Shown: in pieces, positions 17,878 to 27,557 of the stretch
How the letters are laid out: each line of letters starts with the position of its first letter
Position numbering within the stretch: the first letter of the stretch is position 1
DNA from: Helcococcus ovis
Lineage (GTDB): Bacteria > Bacillota > Clostridia > Tissierellales > Peptoniphilaceae
Direction: 5' to 3'
NCBI RefSeq assembly: GCF_004524775.2
Contig: NZ_CP119081.1
Location: 806,001 to 870,000 of the forward strand
DNA length: 64,000 nucleotides
Program-made: the position numbers and the translations under genes
The notes under the pieces: generated by a model
Told to the model about the DNA's origin: nothing
The model's input: the letters and a program-made list of their open reading frames with translations, nothing else
The model's database searches: none

Positions 17878-18706
17878 ATTATATGATATTAGAAAAAAAG
17901 AATTTGAAAAAATAATAATTAATTATTTTGATAATGATAAATTAGGAGCTGTTTTAAATTATTCAATTGAATTTGGAAAAAGAATAAGACCACTTATTTT
18001 GATAGAAACATATAAAATGTTAAAGGATAACAACTATTCAAATGAAGAATTTGAAAATGTACTCGGATATGCTATTTCTCTTGAGATGATTCACAATTAT
18101 TCATTAATTCATGATGATTTACCATCTATGGATAATGATAATTTTAGGAGAGGTAGAGAGACTACTCACTATAAATTTGGTGAAGATATGGGAATATTAG
18201 CAGGAGATTCATTGTTAAACTATTCATATGAGAATATTTTTAAGATTTTATCTAATAATAACTCAATTAATTATATAAATGCTGCTAAATATTTGGCTGA
18301 ATGTGCTGGTTATCAAGGAATGATAGAGGGACAAGTATTAGATATAAATGATAACATAAATAATATTGATGATTTAATAAAAATGTATAAAAATAAGACG
18401 TGTAAATTGATTATGGCAGCTACAAAGATTCCGGGATATATATCAAGCAAAAGTAATGATATTCTTGAAGAGTTAGAGTTATTAGGTTTTTATATTGGTA
18501 TGGCTTTTCAAATACAGGACGATTTATTGGATGTTAAACAGGATGAAAAAATAAATAAACTGACATATATAAGTTTTACTGGAAAAGATAAGGCATATTG
18601 TGATATGATAAATTATTCTAAAAAAGCATTAAAAATATTATTAAAGTATAAATACAATGATTTTTTAGTAAAATTAATTGAAAATTTAATTAAAAGAAAG
18701 CATTAG
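17870..18706 (+). CDS. ispA: Polyprenyl (farnesyl/geranyl) diphosphate synthase
   Basis: This prenyltransferase condenses isopentenyl diphosphate with allylic diphosphates. It has both Asp-rich motifs: DDLPSMDND at 82-90, the first Mg site with the two-residue insertion typical of bacterial short-chain enzymes, and QDDLLD near 217. GKRIRPLILIE is the substrate-binding stretch. At 278 aa it is a little shorter than usual because the C-terminal region after the second motif is compact. Product length cannot be proved, though the position next to xseB is the usual one for ispA. Confidence 0.92.
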   Translation: MFELYDIRKKEFEKIIINYFDNDKLGAVLNYSIEFGKRIRPLILIETYKMLKDNNYSNEEFENVLGYAISLEMIHNYSLIHDDLPSMDNDNFRRGRETTHYKFGEDMGILAGDSLLNYSYENIFKILSNNNSINYINAAKYLAECAGYQGMIEGQVLDINDNINNIDDLIKMYKNKTCKLIMAATKIPGYISSKSNDILEELELLGFYIGMAFQIQDDLLDVKQDEKINKLTYISFTGKDKAYCDMINYSKKALKILLKYKYNDFLVKLIENLIKRKH

Positions 18707-18714
18707 GGGGTAAA

Positions 18715-19167
18715 ATGCGTAAATATGATAGACAAAGAATAATCTTGACTTTGATTGAAGATAATGTTGTGGAAACACAAGATGAATTAACAAAGTTATT
18801 AAAGGATAATGGGATTGTTGCTACACAAGCAACCATTTCAAGGGATATTAAAGAACTTAGAATTACTAAAGTTCAAACAGAAACAGGAGTATATAAATAT
18901 ACAGTTTTAGATACAATGCATGATACTTTAAATGAAAGATATAATAAAATATTTAGATCAGCAATTTTAAGTATAAGAGAAAATAGAGGTAGAATTATAA
19001 TTTCTACAATTTCTTACGCTGCATCAGTGGCAGGACAAGCATTAACTAACAGAAAGATTGAAGGAATCACAGGGATTTTAGCTGGCTATGACAATATTAT
19101 TGTTGAAGTTGGTGAAGACTACGATCCAAAAGAAATAGTTGAAAAGATAAAGGAAATGATTAATTAA
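18715..19167 (+). CDS. argR: Arginine repressor / ArgR-family regulator
   Basis: ArgR is a hexameric repressor that uses L-arginine as corepressor. The 150-residue protein has the N-terminal winged helix (QDELTKLLKDNG, ATQATISRDIKELRITK) and a C-terminal oligomerisation/arginine-binding domain with GILAGYDNIIVEV. AGGGGG just upstream serves as ribosome binding site. The placement between ispA and recN is conserved in Firmicutes, and no arginine genes are near. Confidence 0.93.
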   Translation: MRKYDRQRIILTLIEDNVVETQDELTKLLKDNGIVATQATISRDIKELRITKVQTETGVYKYTVLDTMHDTLNERYNKIFRSAILSIRENRGRIIISTISYAASVAGQALTNRKIEGITGILAGYDNIIVEVGEDYDPKEIVEKIKEMIN

Positions 19168-19169
19168 TT

Positions 19170-20831
19170 ATGTTATTAAATTTGTACGTGAAAAATTTTG
19201 CGATTATAAAACAAATTAATATTAGTTTTGATAATGGATTAAATATTTTATCAGGAGAAACCGGATCAGGTAAAAGTTTGCTATTAAAAGCTTTATCTTT
19301 AATTAAAGGGGAAAGATTTAGCAAAGATTATATAGGTAAATTTGATCAAAAAACAATTGTAGAGGTTGTATTTACAAGCAATGATAATATAAATAATCTT
19401 TTATTGGAAAATAATATTGATATTGATGATAATATTATTCTTACAAGAATATTTGATCGAAATGCTTCCGTTACAAAAATAAATAATAGAGCATGTAGTG
19501 TAAAGTTCATGAGTCAAATAGCAAATGTGCTATTTGACATTCATGGACAACACTCACAATTAGTTGTTTTAGATAAATCTAATTATATTTCTTTAATTGA
19601 TAAATTTGATAAGACTACAGATATTTTAAAAATTAGTTTGTCAGAAAATCTAAAAACACTTAATAAATTAAAAAGTGAAATTTCTAATTTAGAAATTCCT
19701 GAAGATGAGTTAGAAAGAGAAAAGGATTTATTAAAATATCAGATAAATGAGATAGAATCTTTTAATTTTAATGAATATGATGAAGAAAAATTAAATAAAG
19801 AATACAAAAAATTGACAAATCAAACAGAGCTTATAAATGGAACGAATGCAATAATTGATGCTGTTTCTCAAAGTAATAAGTCGTTATCAGTTAAAGAAAT
19901 TATAAATATGTTGTATGATAAATTATTAGATTTGGAAAGATTAGATAGTGATCTTAAAGACTTAACGAGTGATATTCTTAATATTAAAGAGTTGATATAT
20001 GATTTTTCAAGAAATATTGAAAATTACTCTTATACTCTCGATATAGATGAAGAAAGAATACAAGTTATAGAAGATATATTTTCTGCATTTCAAGTTTTAA
20101 GATTAAAATATGGAAAGACTCCTGATGAGATTTTAGAATTTTTAGAAAATATAAAGTCAAGATTTAAGATACTAAGTAATATTGAAAAAAGAAGAAATGA
20201 ACTTGCTCTTGAAATTTCTAAGATTAATAATGAAAATAAAAAAATTGCAGATGATTTAACTAATAAAAGAATTAAAATAATCAAAGAGCTAGAAGATAAA
20301 ATTATAAAAGAATTAAGTGAAATGAACATGCTTAATATTGATTTTAAAATACAATTAAATAAATTAGAAAAAATTAGTAAAAATGGTCATGATGATATTG
20401 ATTTTATGATATCTACAAATAAAGGGCAAGAGCTTAAGAGTTTGAGTAATGTTTCATCAGGTGGTGAAATTTCTAGGTTTATGTTAGCGTTAAAAGCTGC
20501 ATTGATTGATAAAGAAGATTTGGAAACTATAATATTTGATGAAATTGATACAGGAATAAGTGGTAAAACAGCTGATATAGTGGGAAATAAACTAAAGAAA
20601 ATTTCAAAAGTATGTCAATTAATTGTTATATCACATTTAGCTCAAATTGCAAGTAAATCAGATACTCATTATTTAATATATAAAGATGTTGAGAATGATT
20701 TTACTATAACTAATATTCAAAAATTAGATTATGATGGAAAAGTCAAAGAAATTGCACGTTTAATTTCCGGAATAGATATAACGAAAAATAGCATGGATGC
20801 AGCAAATGAATTATTAAAGGAGAGTTTATGA
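19170..20831 (+). CDS. recN: DNA repair protein RecN
   Basis: RecN is an SMC-like ATPase acting early at double-strand breaks. The N-terminal Walker A is GETGSGKS (29-36), a long coiled-coil centre (about 150-390) follows, and the C-terminal half carries SSGGEISRFMLALK (ABC signature), IIFDEIDTGISG (Walker B) and VISHLAQIA. Length 553 aa is normal. It starts two bases after argR. No SOS box is visible in that tiny gap. Confidence 0.95.
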   Translation: MLLNLYVKNFAIIKQINISFDNGLNILSGETGSGKSLLLKALSLIKGERFSKDYIGKFDQKTIVEVVFTSNDNINNLLLENNIDIDDNIILTRIFDRNASVTKINNRACSVKFMSQIANVLFDIHGQHSQLVVLDKSNYISLIDKFDKTTDILKISLSENLKTLNKLKSEISNLEIPEDELEREKDLLKYQINEIESFNFNEYDEEKLNKEYKKLTNQTELINGTNAIIDAVSQSNKSLSVKEIINMLYDKLLDLERLDSDLKDLTSDILNIKELIYDFSRNIENYSYTLDIDEERIQVIEDIFSAFQVLRLKYGKTPDEILEFLENIKSRFKILSNIEKRRNELALEISKINNENKKIADDLTNKRIKIIKELEDKIIKELSEMNMLNIDFKIQLNKLEKISKNGHDDIDFMISTNKGQELKSLSNVSSGGEISRFMLALKAALIDKEDLETIIFDEIDTGISGKTADIVGNKLKKISKVCQLIVISHLAQIASKSDTHYLIYKDVENDFTITNIQKLDYDGKVKEIARLISGIDITKNSMDAANELLKESL

Positions 20832-21373
20832 GTGACAATTTACATATAGAAGAAACTATAAAATCTGAAAAAATTTATGAAGGAAGAATTATAAAGGTTA
20901 GAGTGGATACTGTGGAACTTGAAAACAGAAGTTATGCTAAAAGGGAAATTGTTGAACATGATCGAGGTGTTGGTATAGTTGCTATTAATGAAAATAAAGA
21001 AATATACTTGATTAAACAATTTAGAAAACCTGTTGAAAAAGTTATATATGAAATACCTGCTGGGCTTGTTGAAGCTAATGAAAATCTTGTAGATGCTGCC
21101 GTTAGGGAAGCTCAGGAAGAAATTGGATATAAGCCAAATAACATGAAACTTATTGCAGAAGCATATGCTTCTCCGGGATTTACAGATGAAATAATATCAA
21201 TATTTTTGGGTACTGATTTAGTGTATGATAAGCTTGATTTAGATGAAACGGAGTTTTTAGAACCATTTAAGGTTCCATTGAAAAAAGCTGTTGAAATGGT
21301 TGAAAATTTTGAAATAGTAGATGCAAAATCAATTATCGGAATTTTATATGCAGCAAGAGAGTTTGGAATATAA
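20828..21373 (+). CDS. Nudix hydrolase, ADP-ribose pyrophosphatase type
   Basis: A 181-residue Nudix protein of the NudF/ADP-ribose pyrophosphatase group. The Nudix box runs from GLVEANENL to REAQEEIGY (G-x5-E-x7-REUxEExGU) and YASPGFTDE follows, which is typical of ADP-ribose hydrolases. The ATG overlaps the recN stop by four bases, and the stop overlaps the next ATG by one base. Substrate is inferred from the subfamily pattern. Confidence 0.88.
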   Translation: MSDNLHIEETIKSEKIYEGRIIKVRVDTVELENRSYAKREIVEHDRGVGIVAINENKEIYLIKQFRKPVEKVIYEIPAGLVEANENLVDAAVREAQEEIGYKPNNMKLIAEAYASPGFTDEIISIFLGTDLVYDKLDLDETEFLEPFKVPLKKAVEMVENFEIVDAKSIIGILYAAREFGI

Positions 21374-22002
21374 TGAATAATAAGTTTTTTGATTTAATTA
21401 TATTAGTTATAAGTCTGTTATTTGTGATTATAACTCACGAATTGGGGCATGCGGTTGTTGCTTTGTGGAATGGAGATGATACAGCAAAAAAAGCGGGAAG
21501 AATTACTTTTAATCCACTAAAACATTTAGATTTGATTGGTACATTATTTTTAATTGTGATGAAATTTGGATGGGCAAAACCGGTACCTATAGATTCGAGA
21601 AAATTTAAAAATGAAAGATTTGGCTTATTTACAGTATCTATTGCAGGTATAACAGTTAATTTAATTACATGTTTTTTTGCAATATTAATATTTAATACTT
21701 TATTTTATTTTAATATATATAACTATTTTGTTTATAGTTTGCTAGATAACATCGCTTTATATTCAGTAGTTTTTGCAGTTTTTAATTTACTACCGATACC
21801 ACCATTAGATGGTTCAAAAATTTTAGCAAGTATATTACCTAAATCATTTGAATATTTCATATACAAAAATGAAAAATATTCTTATATTATTTTGTTAGTT
21901 TTATTATATTTTGGCGTTATAAACAGGATTATAGTTCCTGCGATAAAGCCAATTTTAAGCTTTTTTAATATGATTAGTATATATATTTTAAAAATATTCT
22001 AG
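21373..22002 (+). CDS. Site-2-protease-like membrane metallopeptidase (M50)
   Basis: A 209-residue membrane protein with the zinc motif HELGH in its first membrane segment and a second motif NLLPIPPLDGSKI, where the Asp completes the zinc site. This is the small YwhC-like subgroup of M50 proteases without a PDZ domain. Four to five hydrophobic segments are apparent. It begins in TAATG overlap with the nudix gene and precedes scpA, a conserved Firmicute order. The substrate is unknown. Confidence 0.88.
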   Translation: MNNKFFDLIILVISLLFVIITHELGHAVVALWNGDDTAKKAGRITFNPLKHLDLIGTLFLIVMKFGWAKPVPIDSRKFKNERFGLFTVSIAGITVNLITCFFAILIFNTLFYFNIYNYFVYSLLDNIALYSVVFAVFNLLPIPPLDGSKILASILPKSFEYFIYKNEKYSYIILLVLLYFGVINRIIVPAIKPILSFFNMISIYILKIF

Positions 22003-22012
22003 TGGAGTTTTT

Positions 22013-22744
22013 ATGATAAATGTTTCAACTGGAGAATTTTATGGTCCTTTTGATTTATTATTAGATTTAATAAAGAAATCAAAGTATGACATATATGAAA
22101 TCCAAATTTCAGATATAACAAATAAATATATTGAATCATTAAAGGTTCTAAATATACCAGCTGATGAAACAGCTGATTTTATTTTGATTGCTACACAATT
22201 ATTATATATAAAAACTCGTTCATTAATAAAGGATACTTCTCAGGAGCAAGAAGATGAAGATCTTATTTCTCAAGATGAGCTTGTAAGACGATTAGTGCAA
22301 TATAAAAAAATAAAAAAAGTAATTCCATTATTAGAAAAATTGGAAGAGCAAGGAATTAGAAAACATTGTAAGTTACAAGATGACTTTTCAAGATTTAATG
22401 ATGATAGTGAAAATATTGTTTATGATATTGATAAATTAAAAAATACTTTAGAAAAATTAATAGAATTATTTTTAAGTGTTGATGAATTTAAGGTTGATAG
22501 TATATTGAATATAGAAGAATATTCTTTAGAAAAATACAATCAAGATATTAAACTACAATTGATTAAAGATAAAATTATTAGTATTTCTAAAATGCTTAAA
22601 AAAGTTGAATCAAAATCAGAAGCAATTATTATATTTTTATCCATTTTAGAACTATCTAAGACAAATGATTTAATTATTATTCAGGATAATGTTTCAATGG
22701 AAATTACTGTTGAGATTAAAAATCAAATAAAAGAGGAAGAATGA
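22013..22744 (+). CDS. scpA: Segregation and condensation protein ScpA
   Basis: ScpA is the kleisin that bridges the SMC heads in the bacterial condensin. The N-terminal region FYGPFDLLLDLIKKSKYDI is the classic signature, with YIESLKVLN and LLYIKTRSLI following, and a C-terminal winged-helix region. It overlaps scpB by four bases (ATGA), ensuring balanced production of the two subunits. Confidence 0.95.
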   Translation: MINVSTGEFYGPFDLLLDLIKKSKYDIYEIQISDITNKYIESLKVLNIPADETADFILIATQLLYIKTRSLIKDTSQEQEDEDLISQDELVRRLVQYKKIKKVIPLLEKLEEQGIRKHCKLQDDFSRFNDDSENIVYDIDKLKNTLEKLIELFLSVDEFKVDSILNIEEYSLEKYNQDIKLQLIKDKIISISKMLKKVESKSEAIIIFLSILELSKTNDLIIIQDNVSMEITVEIKNQIKEEE

Positions 22745-23292
22745 GTAAAAGAGAATTAAAATCAATAATTGATGCTATTTTATTTGCTTGGGCTGAACCT
22801 ATACATATAGATGAAATAATGAAAGTTATTGAACAAGATAAAAAAACGACAAGAGAATTAATTAGAGAGTTACAGGATGAATGTGAACATTATAGAAGAG
22901 GGATTGTCTTAAATAATTATGATGATTATTATCAATACAGTACAAGATCTGAACATGATGAATATTTAAAGAAGTTAACCAAGTCTTCACCTAGAAAAAT
23001 AACAAGTTCTACAATGGAAGTTTTAGCAATTATTGCTTATAATCAGCCTGTGACAAGAATAGAAATTGATAATATTCGTGGTGTGAAAAGTTATAGCTCC
23101 ATAGATACATTAAAAGCTAAAGGATTAATTGAGGAAGTTGGAAGGCTTGATGCAGTAGGTAAACCTGTTTTATATGGTACTACTATTCAATTTTTGAAGA
23201 TGTTTAATCTTTCTTCATTAGATGAGTTGCCAAAAATTGAAAATCTTGAAGAATTAAATACTATTTTGGAAAATGAAAATGATGAGAATTAA
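22741..23292 (+). CDS. scpB: Segregation and condensation protein ScpB
   Basis: ScpB is the dimeric winged-helix partner of ScpA in the SMC complex. Signatures are LKSIIDAILFAWAEPIHIDE at the N-terminus, TMEVLAIIAYNQPVTRIEID in the second winged helix, and LIEEVGRLDAVGKPVLYGTT. The 183-residue length is typical. The end overlaps the next gene by 14 bases. Confidence 0.95.
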   Translation: MSKRELKSIIDAILFAWAEPIHIDEIMKVIEQDKKTTRELIRELQDECEHYRRGIVLNNYDDYYQYSTRSEHDEYLKKLTKSSPRKITSSTMEVLAIIAYNQPVTRIEIDNIRGVKSYSSIDTLKAKGLIEEVGRLDAVGKPVLYGTTIQFLKMFNLSSLDELPKIENLEELNTILENENDEN

Positions 23293-23971
23293 TAAGTATC
23301 TATCCCGTTGTGGAGTAGCCTCCAGACGAAATGCTGAAAAATTAATACTTCAAGGATTAATTAAAGTAAACGGGAAAATCATTACGGATTTATCATTTCA
23401 AATAAATGATGATGATATAGTAGAATATAAAGGACACATTTTAAGACCTGTTGAAGATAAATTTTATTTTGCTCTAAACAAGCCCATAAATTATGCTTCT
23501 ACTAATTCTAAAAAGTTTGATGATAAAATTATCTTTGATTTAATTGATGTTAAAGAAAAGTTGTTTTCTATTGGACGATTGGATAAAGATAGTAGGGGAT
23601 TAATTATTATTACAAATGATGGAGATATTTATAATAAAGTTATACATCCCAGAAATATAATTTTTAAGAAATATATTGTGAAACTTGATAAATTTTTTCT
23701 GAAATCTCATAAAAGTATTTTAGAAAATGGTATTGATATCGGTGGATATATTACCAGTCCGGCAAAAATTAAGATTTTAGGAGATAAAACTATTCAAATT
23801 GAGATAAGTGAAGGAAAAAATAGACAAATTAGAAGAATGTTTGCGATTTTAGGTTATAAGGTACTAGATCTTAATAGAGTATCAATAGGTAAAATAGAAT
23901 TATCCAATTTAGAAATAGGAAAATATAGAAATTTAACAATTAATGAAATAAATTATTTGAAAAACTTATAG
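23279..23971 (+). CDS. RsuA/RluB-family pseudouridine synthase
   Basis: An N-terminal S4 domain (RINKYLSRCGVASRRNAEKL) precedes the RsuA/RluB-type catalytic domain with IGRLDKDSRGLIIITNDG (catalytic Asp) and EGKNRQIRRMF. The family modifies 16S or 23S rRNA; RluB is the usual neighbour of scpB in Firmicutes. Three start candidates lie close together (23273, 23279, 23282); 23279 or 23282 give the family N-terminus with TTGGA about eight bases upstream. All lie within the end of scpB. Confidence 0.9.
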   Translation: MMRINKYLSRCGVASRRNAEKLILQGLIKVNGKIITDLSFQINDDDIVEYKGHILRPVEDKFYFALNKPINYASTNSKKFDDKIIFDLIDVKEKLFSIGRLDKDSRGLIIITNDGDIYNKVIHPRNIIFKKYIVKLDKFFLKSHKSILENGIDIGGYITSPAKIKILGDKTIQIEISEGKNRQIRRMFAILGYKVLDLNRVSIGKIELSNLEIGKYRNLTINEINYLKNL

Positions 23972-23979
23972 GAGTAATT

Positions 23980-24636
23980 ATGTATAAATCAATAGCTATT
24001 GATGGACCTGCTGGAGCAGGTAAAAGTAGCATATCAAAATTATTAGCAAAAAAAATAAATTTCCATTATTTAGATACTGGTGCAATGTATAGAGCTTGTA
24101 CATATTTTTATCTTTTAAATAATATTGATGTAAATGATGAAAAATCAATAAATGAAAATATAGATAAAATTAATCTAACAATTGAAAATGGCGTTTTTTA
24201 TCTAAATGGAAAAGATATTACAAAAGAAATTAGATCTGATGAAGTAACAAAAAACGTTTCATTGATTTCAAGTTATAAAAAAATAAGAGAAAATTTAGTT
24301 GATATGCAAAGAAATATAGCTAAACAAAATAATATTATCCTTGATGGTAGAGATATTGGTAGTCATGTATTAAAAGATGCATCAATTAAATTTTATTTAA
24401 CAGCAGATGCTGAAGTACGTGCGAATAGAAGATTAAATGATGATGCGGTATCAAGTAATTTAACATTTGAAGAAATATTAGAGGATATTAAAAGACGTGA
24501 TTATTTTGACAGTCATAGAGAAATTACACCTTTAGTAAAAGCTGATGATGCAATATTAATAGATAGTTCAAACTTAAGTATTGATCAAGTAATTGATTTA
24601 ATGATTAAACATTTGGAGAAAAATAATGTTATATAA
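23980..24636 (+). CDS. cmk: Cytidylate kinase
   Basis: Cmk phosphorylates CMP and dCMP. Walker A GPAGAGKSS lies near the N-terminus, with YLDTGAMYRA, DGRDIGSHVL (substrate binding) and the lid region RRLNDD and RRDYFDSHRE. AGGAG precedes the ATG. Length 218 aa is normal. It overlaps plsC by 11 bases, as commonly seen. Confidence 0.95.
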   Translation: MYKSIAIDGPAGAGKSSISKLLAKKINFHYLDTGAMYRACTYFYLLNNIDVNDEKSINENIDKINLTIENGVFYLNGKDITKEIRSDEVTKNVSLISSYKKIRENLVDMQRNIAKQNNIILDGRDIGSHVLKDASIKFYLTADAEVRANRRLNDDAVSSNLTFEEILEDIKRRDYFDSHREITPLVKADDAILIDSSNLSIDQVIDLMIKHLEKNNVI

Positions 24637-25201
24637 AATATTAAGATTTATTGCTAGACCTATATTAAAAATTTTAACGTTATACAAAATTATAAATAAA
24701 CCTAAAGTTATTCCTGATGGTAATATTATAATTTGTTCAAATCATAAAAGTTTGCTGGATCCATTTTTATTAATATTGGCATTTGATAGAAATATTAAAT
24801 TTATTGCTAAAAAGGAACTTTTTAAGTTTAAACCATTAGGTTGGTTTTTAAGACAAGTTGGAGCATTTCCGGTTGATAGAAAAAATAATGATATAGATGC
24901 TGTAAAAAAATCAATAGAAATACTTAAAAATAATGATGTATTAGGGATTTTCCCTGAAGGAACAAGAATTAAATCAGATAAAGATGTTAAAAGAGAAAAT
25001 TTTAATAATGGAATAGCTATGATAGCATTAAGAAGTGATTCAAATATAATACCTATAGAAATAAAGGGAAAAATCGGACTTTTTTCAAAACCTAAAATTA
25101 TATTTAAAGAATTAATACATATTGATGATTATAAATCTTTACCTAAAAAAGATATTTATAGAGTAATAGTTGATAAAGTATATAACAATATATACAATTA
25201 A
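24626..25201 (+). CDS. plsC: 1-acyl-sn-glycerol-3-phosphate acyltransferase
   Basis: PlsC adds the second acyl chain to make phosphatidic acid, completing the pathway begun by the plsY/gpsA products. The acyltransferase boxes are visible: NHKSLLDP (HxxxxD catalytic), GAFPVDRKNND, and FPEGTRI. A short N-terminal hydrophobic helix anchors it to the membrane. At 191 aa it is a normal short form. Confidence 0.93.
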   Translation: MLYKILRFIARPILKILTLYKIINKPKVIPDGNIIICSNHKSLLDPFLLILAFDRNIKFIAKKELFKFKPLGWFLRQVGAFPVDRKNNDIDAVKKSIEILKNNDVLGIFPEGTRIKSDKDVKRENFNNGIAMIALRSDSNIIPIEIKGKIGLFSKPKIIFKELIHIDDYKSLPKKDIYRVIVDKVYNNIYN

Positions 25202-25250
25202 TTACATTTTTTTAATAATTTAAATTAATAAAAATGCTCTTTGATATTTT

Positions 25251-25294
25251 AGAGATAATTTTGCAAAGTTTTTTTGCAAAATTATCTCTTTTAT
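25251..25294 (+). terminator. Terminator of the efp-plsC gene run
   Basis: A perfect 17-bp stem (25251-25267 with 25273-25289, core TTTTGCAAA) with a 5-base loop, followed by TTTTA. It lies 50 bases after plsC and 60 bases before the rpsA-type gene. Confidence 0.88.
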
Positions 25295-25312
25295 TATAAA
25301 ATAAGTAGAGAC

Positions 25313-25329
25313 GTATAGTATATCTATAC
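25313..25329 (+). promoter_or_regulatory. Short palindrome in the S1-protein gene leader
   Basis: GTATAG-TATAT-CTATAC sits eight bases before the AGGAGG binding site at 25338-25343. It may be a leader hairpin or a small operator for this ribosomal-protein gene. It is short and A/T-rich, so chance is possible. Confidence 0.35.
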
Positions 25330-25354
25330 TATTTTTTAGGAGGAAGTCAGTTAA

Positions 25355-26569
25355 ATGGATAATATAACAAATGAAGAATTTATGGAACAAGTAGAAGAAA
25401 GCATGGTAAAAATTTACCCAAAAGATATTGTTAAGGGTACAATTATTAATGTTAAAGAAGATGAAGTATTTGTGGACATTAAATACCGTTATGATGGGAT
25501 TGTAAAAAAAGATGAAATGTCTGAAGAAGAAGCTGCAGATCCATTAAAAGCATTTTCAGTTGGTGATGAAATAGATGTATATGTAATCAAATTAGATGAT
25601 GGTGAAGGAAATGTATCATTATCAACAAGTAGAGTTGAAGGATTAAAAAACTGGAAAAAATTACAAGAAGCCTTTGAAAAAGGTGAAGTAGTTAAAGCTT
25701 CTGTAAAGGGTTCAAATGCTGGTGGATTAGTAGTTAAAGTTATGGGGATAAACGGATTTATTCCGGCATCACAAATTACTACTTATTTTGTAAAGAACTT
25801 CACACAATATGAAGGACAAGACTTAGATACAAGAATTTTAAGTATCGATGAAAAGAAAAAAAGAGTTGTATTATCAAGTCGTGTATTACAAGAAGAAAAA
25901 TTAGATACTGTATGGGAAAAATTAGTTCCTGATGCAATTGTAACTGGTAAAGTTGTAAGAATGGTTGACTTTGGTGCATTTATTGACTTAGGTGGAGTAG
26001 ACGGATTAGTTCACGTATCAGATATTTCTTGGGATAGAATTTCAAAACCATCAGACGTATTAGAAATTGGACAAGAAGTTGAAGTTAAAATCTTAAAAGC
26101 TAATAGAGAAAAGAGTAGAGTATCTTTAGGTATCAAACAATTAACAGAAAAGCCTTTTGATTTATTTGTTAAAAATCACAAAGCTGGAGATGTTTTAACC
26201 GGTGAAGTAGTAAACCTATTAGATTTTGGTGCTTTCTTAAAATTAGAAGAAAGTGTTGAGGGTTTGGTACATGTTTCTCAAATAAGTAATGAACATGTAG
26301 AAAAGCCATCAGACGTACTAAATATTGGAGATAAATTAGAAGTTAAAATTTTAGAAATTGATGCAGAAAATCAAAGAATTTCTTTAAGTAAAAGAGCTTT
26401 AATGGAGCCAAAACAAACTGTAAAAGAAAACAAAGAAGTTTCTGAAAAAGTAAGTAGTAAACCAAAAGTTGAGTCAAAGAAAACAGTAAAATCTGAAGAG
26501 CCAAAAGAAGATAATTCATTTGGATCAAACCTAGGTGACTTACTAGATAATTTGAATTTAGAAGACTAA
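25355..26569 (+). CDS. rpsA: S1-domain RNA-binding protein (ribosomal protein S1 homologue)
   Basis: The 404-residue protein contains four S1 domains (about residues 18-90, 100-175, 183-262 and 270-347). The third and fourth are the most conserved (VDFGAFIDLGGVDGLVHVSD and LLDFGAFLKLEESVEGLVHV). A charged Lys/Glu/Ser tail follows. S1 helps bind mRNA to the 30S subunit; Firmicute four-domain forms are annotated as bS1 although essentiality differs. The downstream-of-cmk/plsC position is characteristic. It has its own terminator on both sides, so it is a single-gene unit. Confidence 0.9.
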   Translation: MDNITNEEFMEQVEESMVKIYPKDIVKGTIINVKEDEVFVDIKYRYDGIVKKDEMSEEEAADPLKAFSVGDEIDVYVIKLDDGEGNVSLSTSRVEGLKNWKKLQEAFEKGEVVKASVKGSNAGGLVVKVMGINGFIPASQITTYFVKNFTQYEGQDLDTRILSIDEKKKRVVLSSRVLQEEKLDTVWEKLVPDAIVTGKVVRMVDFGAFIDLGGVDGLVHVSDISWDRISKPSDVLEIGQEVEVKILKANREKSRVSLGIKQLTEKPFDLFVKNHKAGDVLTGEVVNLLDFGAFLKLEESVEGLVHVSQISNEHVEKPSDVLNIGDKLEVKILEIDAENQRISLSKRALMEPKQTVKENKEVSEKVSSKPKVESKKTVKSEEPKEDNSFGSNLGDLLDNLNLED

Positions 26570-26579
26570 ATTTTTTTGC

Positions 26580-26608
26580 AAGAGGGATAATATCCCTCTT
26601 TCTTTTAT
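26580..26608 (+). terminator. Terminator after the S1-protein gene
   Basis: Stem AAGAGGGA/TCCCTCTT (26580-26587 and 26593-26600) with a five-base loop and a T-rich tail. Confidence 0.85.
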
Positions 26609-26621
26609 TTAAGGAGATATG

Positions 26622-27557
26622 ATGAATAAAATAATAAAAAATAGATTTAGTGCCTATTTACTTGCTATTTTATGTATGTTTTTGTGGGGGTCTGCATTTC
26701 CTACAATTAAAACAACTTACAAAATATTGAATATAGGGACGAATGATTATTTCTCAATGATTTATGTAGCCGGATTAAGATTTTTTATTGCCGGATTAAT
26801 TGTATTAATTTTAATGTCATTTTTTGATAAAAGAAATATAATACAGCTAAAAAGTAATTTTACTTTTTTATTAAAAATTGGTTTAATTGTGATTTCTTTT
26901 GGATATTTATTTTTCTATATTGGTACCGGAAACACCTCAGGTATGAAATCATCTTTATTGACATCTTCATCTACTTTTTTAGTTGTAATATTATCACATT
27001 TTTTATTAAATGATGAAGATTTCAATAAATTTAAGCTTTTAGCAATTATATTAGGCATTTCGGGAGTAATTTTCTCGAATATTAATAAGGAGTTTAATTT
27101 TAGTTTTACATTTTTAGGCGAAGGATTTTTAGTTATTAACTCATTATTAAGTTCTTATGGGACAATATTTGTAAAAAAATATGGTAAAAATGTTTCACCA
27201 TTTGCAACAGCGTCAGGACAATTTTTGTATGGTTCAATATTATTAATTATCGTTGGATATTTTGGACATGAAAAAGCACTACATTTTAATTATCAGGCTA
27301 TTGCATTAATTTTATACGGCGGGATAATTTCATCTGTTGCATTTACATTATGGTATTTTATTTTAAGAGAATACAAAGCAAGCGAAATATCTTTTTTAAG
27401 ATTATTTATACCATTTTTTGGTACAGCATTAAGTGCATTAATTTTAGGAGAAAAATTAAATTTTGGTATACTTATTGGGTTAATTTTAGTAATTTTTGGT
27501 ATAATAATTATAAATAAATCTACCGAATTAAATAAATTAACTACAGGTGAAAAATGA
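26622..27557 (+). CDS. DMT-superfamily (EamA) transporter
   Basis: A 311-residue protein with about ten hydrophobic segments in two EamA halves, opening with the family pattern AILCMFLWGSAFPTIK and repeating SSYGTIFVKKYGK and LFIPFFGTALSALILGE in the second half. DMT members export small metabolites; the substrate cannot be told. AAGGAGA at 26611-26617 is better spaced from the ATG at 26622 than from that at 26619. It overlaps mutS by four bases, so it is probably cotranscribed with the mismatch-repair genes. Confidence 0.85.
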   Translation: MNKIIKNRFSAYLLAILCMFLWGSAFPTIKTTYKILNIGTNDYFSMIYVAGLRFFIAGLIVLILMSFFDKRNIIQLKSNFTFLLKIGLIVISFGYLFFYIGTGNTSGMKSSLLTSSSTFLVVILSHFLLNDEDFNKFKLLAIILGISGVIFSNINKEFNFSFTFLGEGFLVINSLLSSYGTIFVKKYGKNVSPFATASGQFLYGSILLIIVGYFGHEKALHFNYQAIALILYGGIISSVAFTLWYFILREYKASEISFLRLFIPFFGTALSALILGEKLNFGILIGLILVIFGIIIINKSTELNKLTTGEK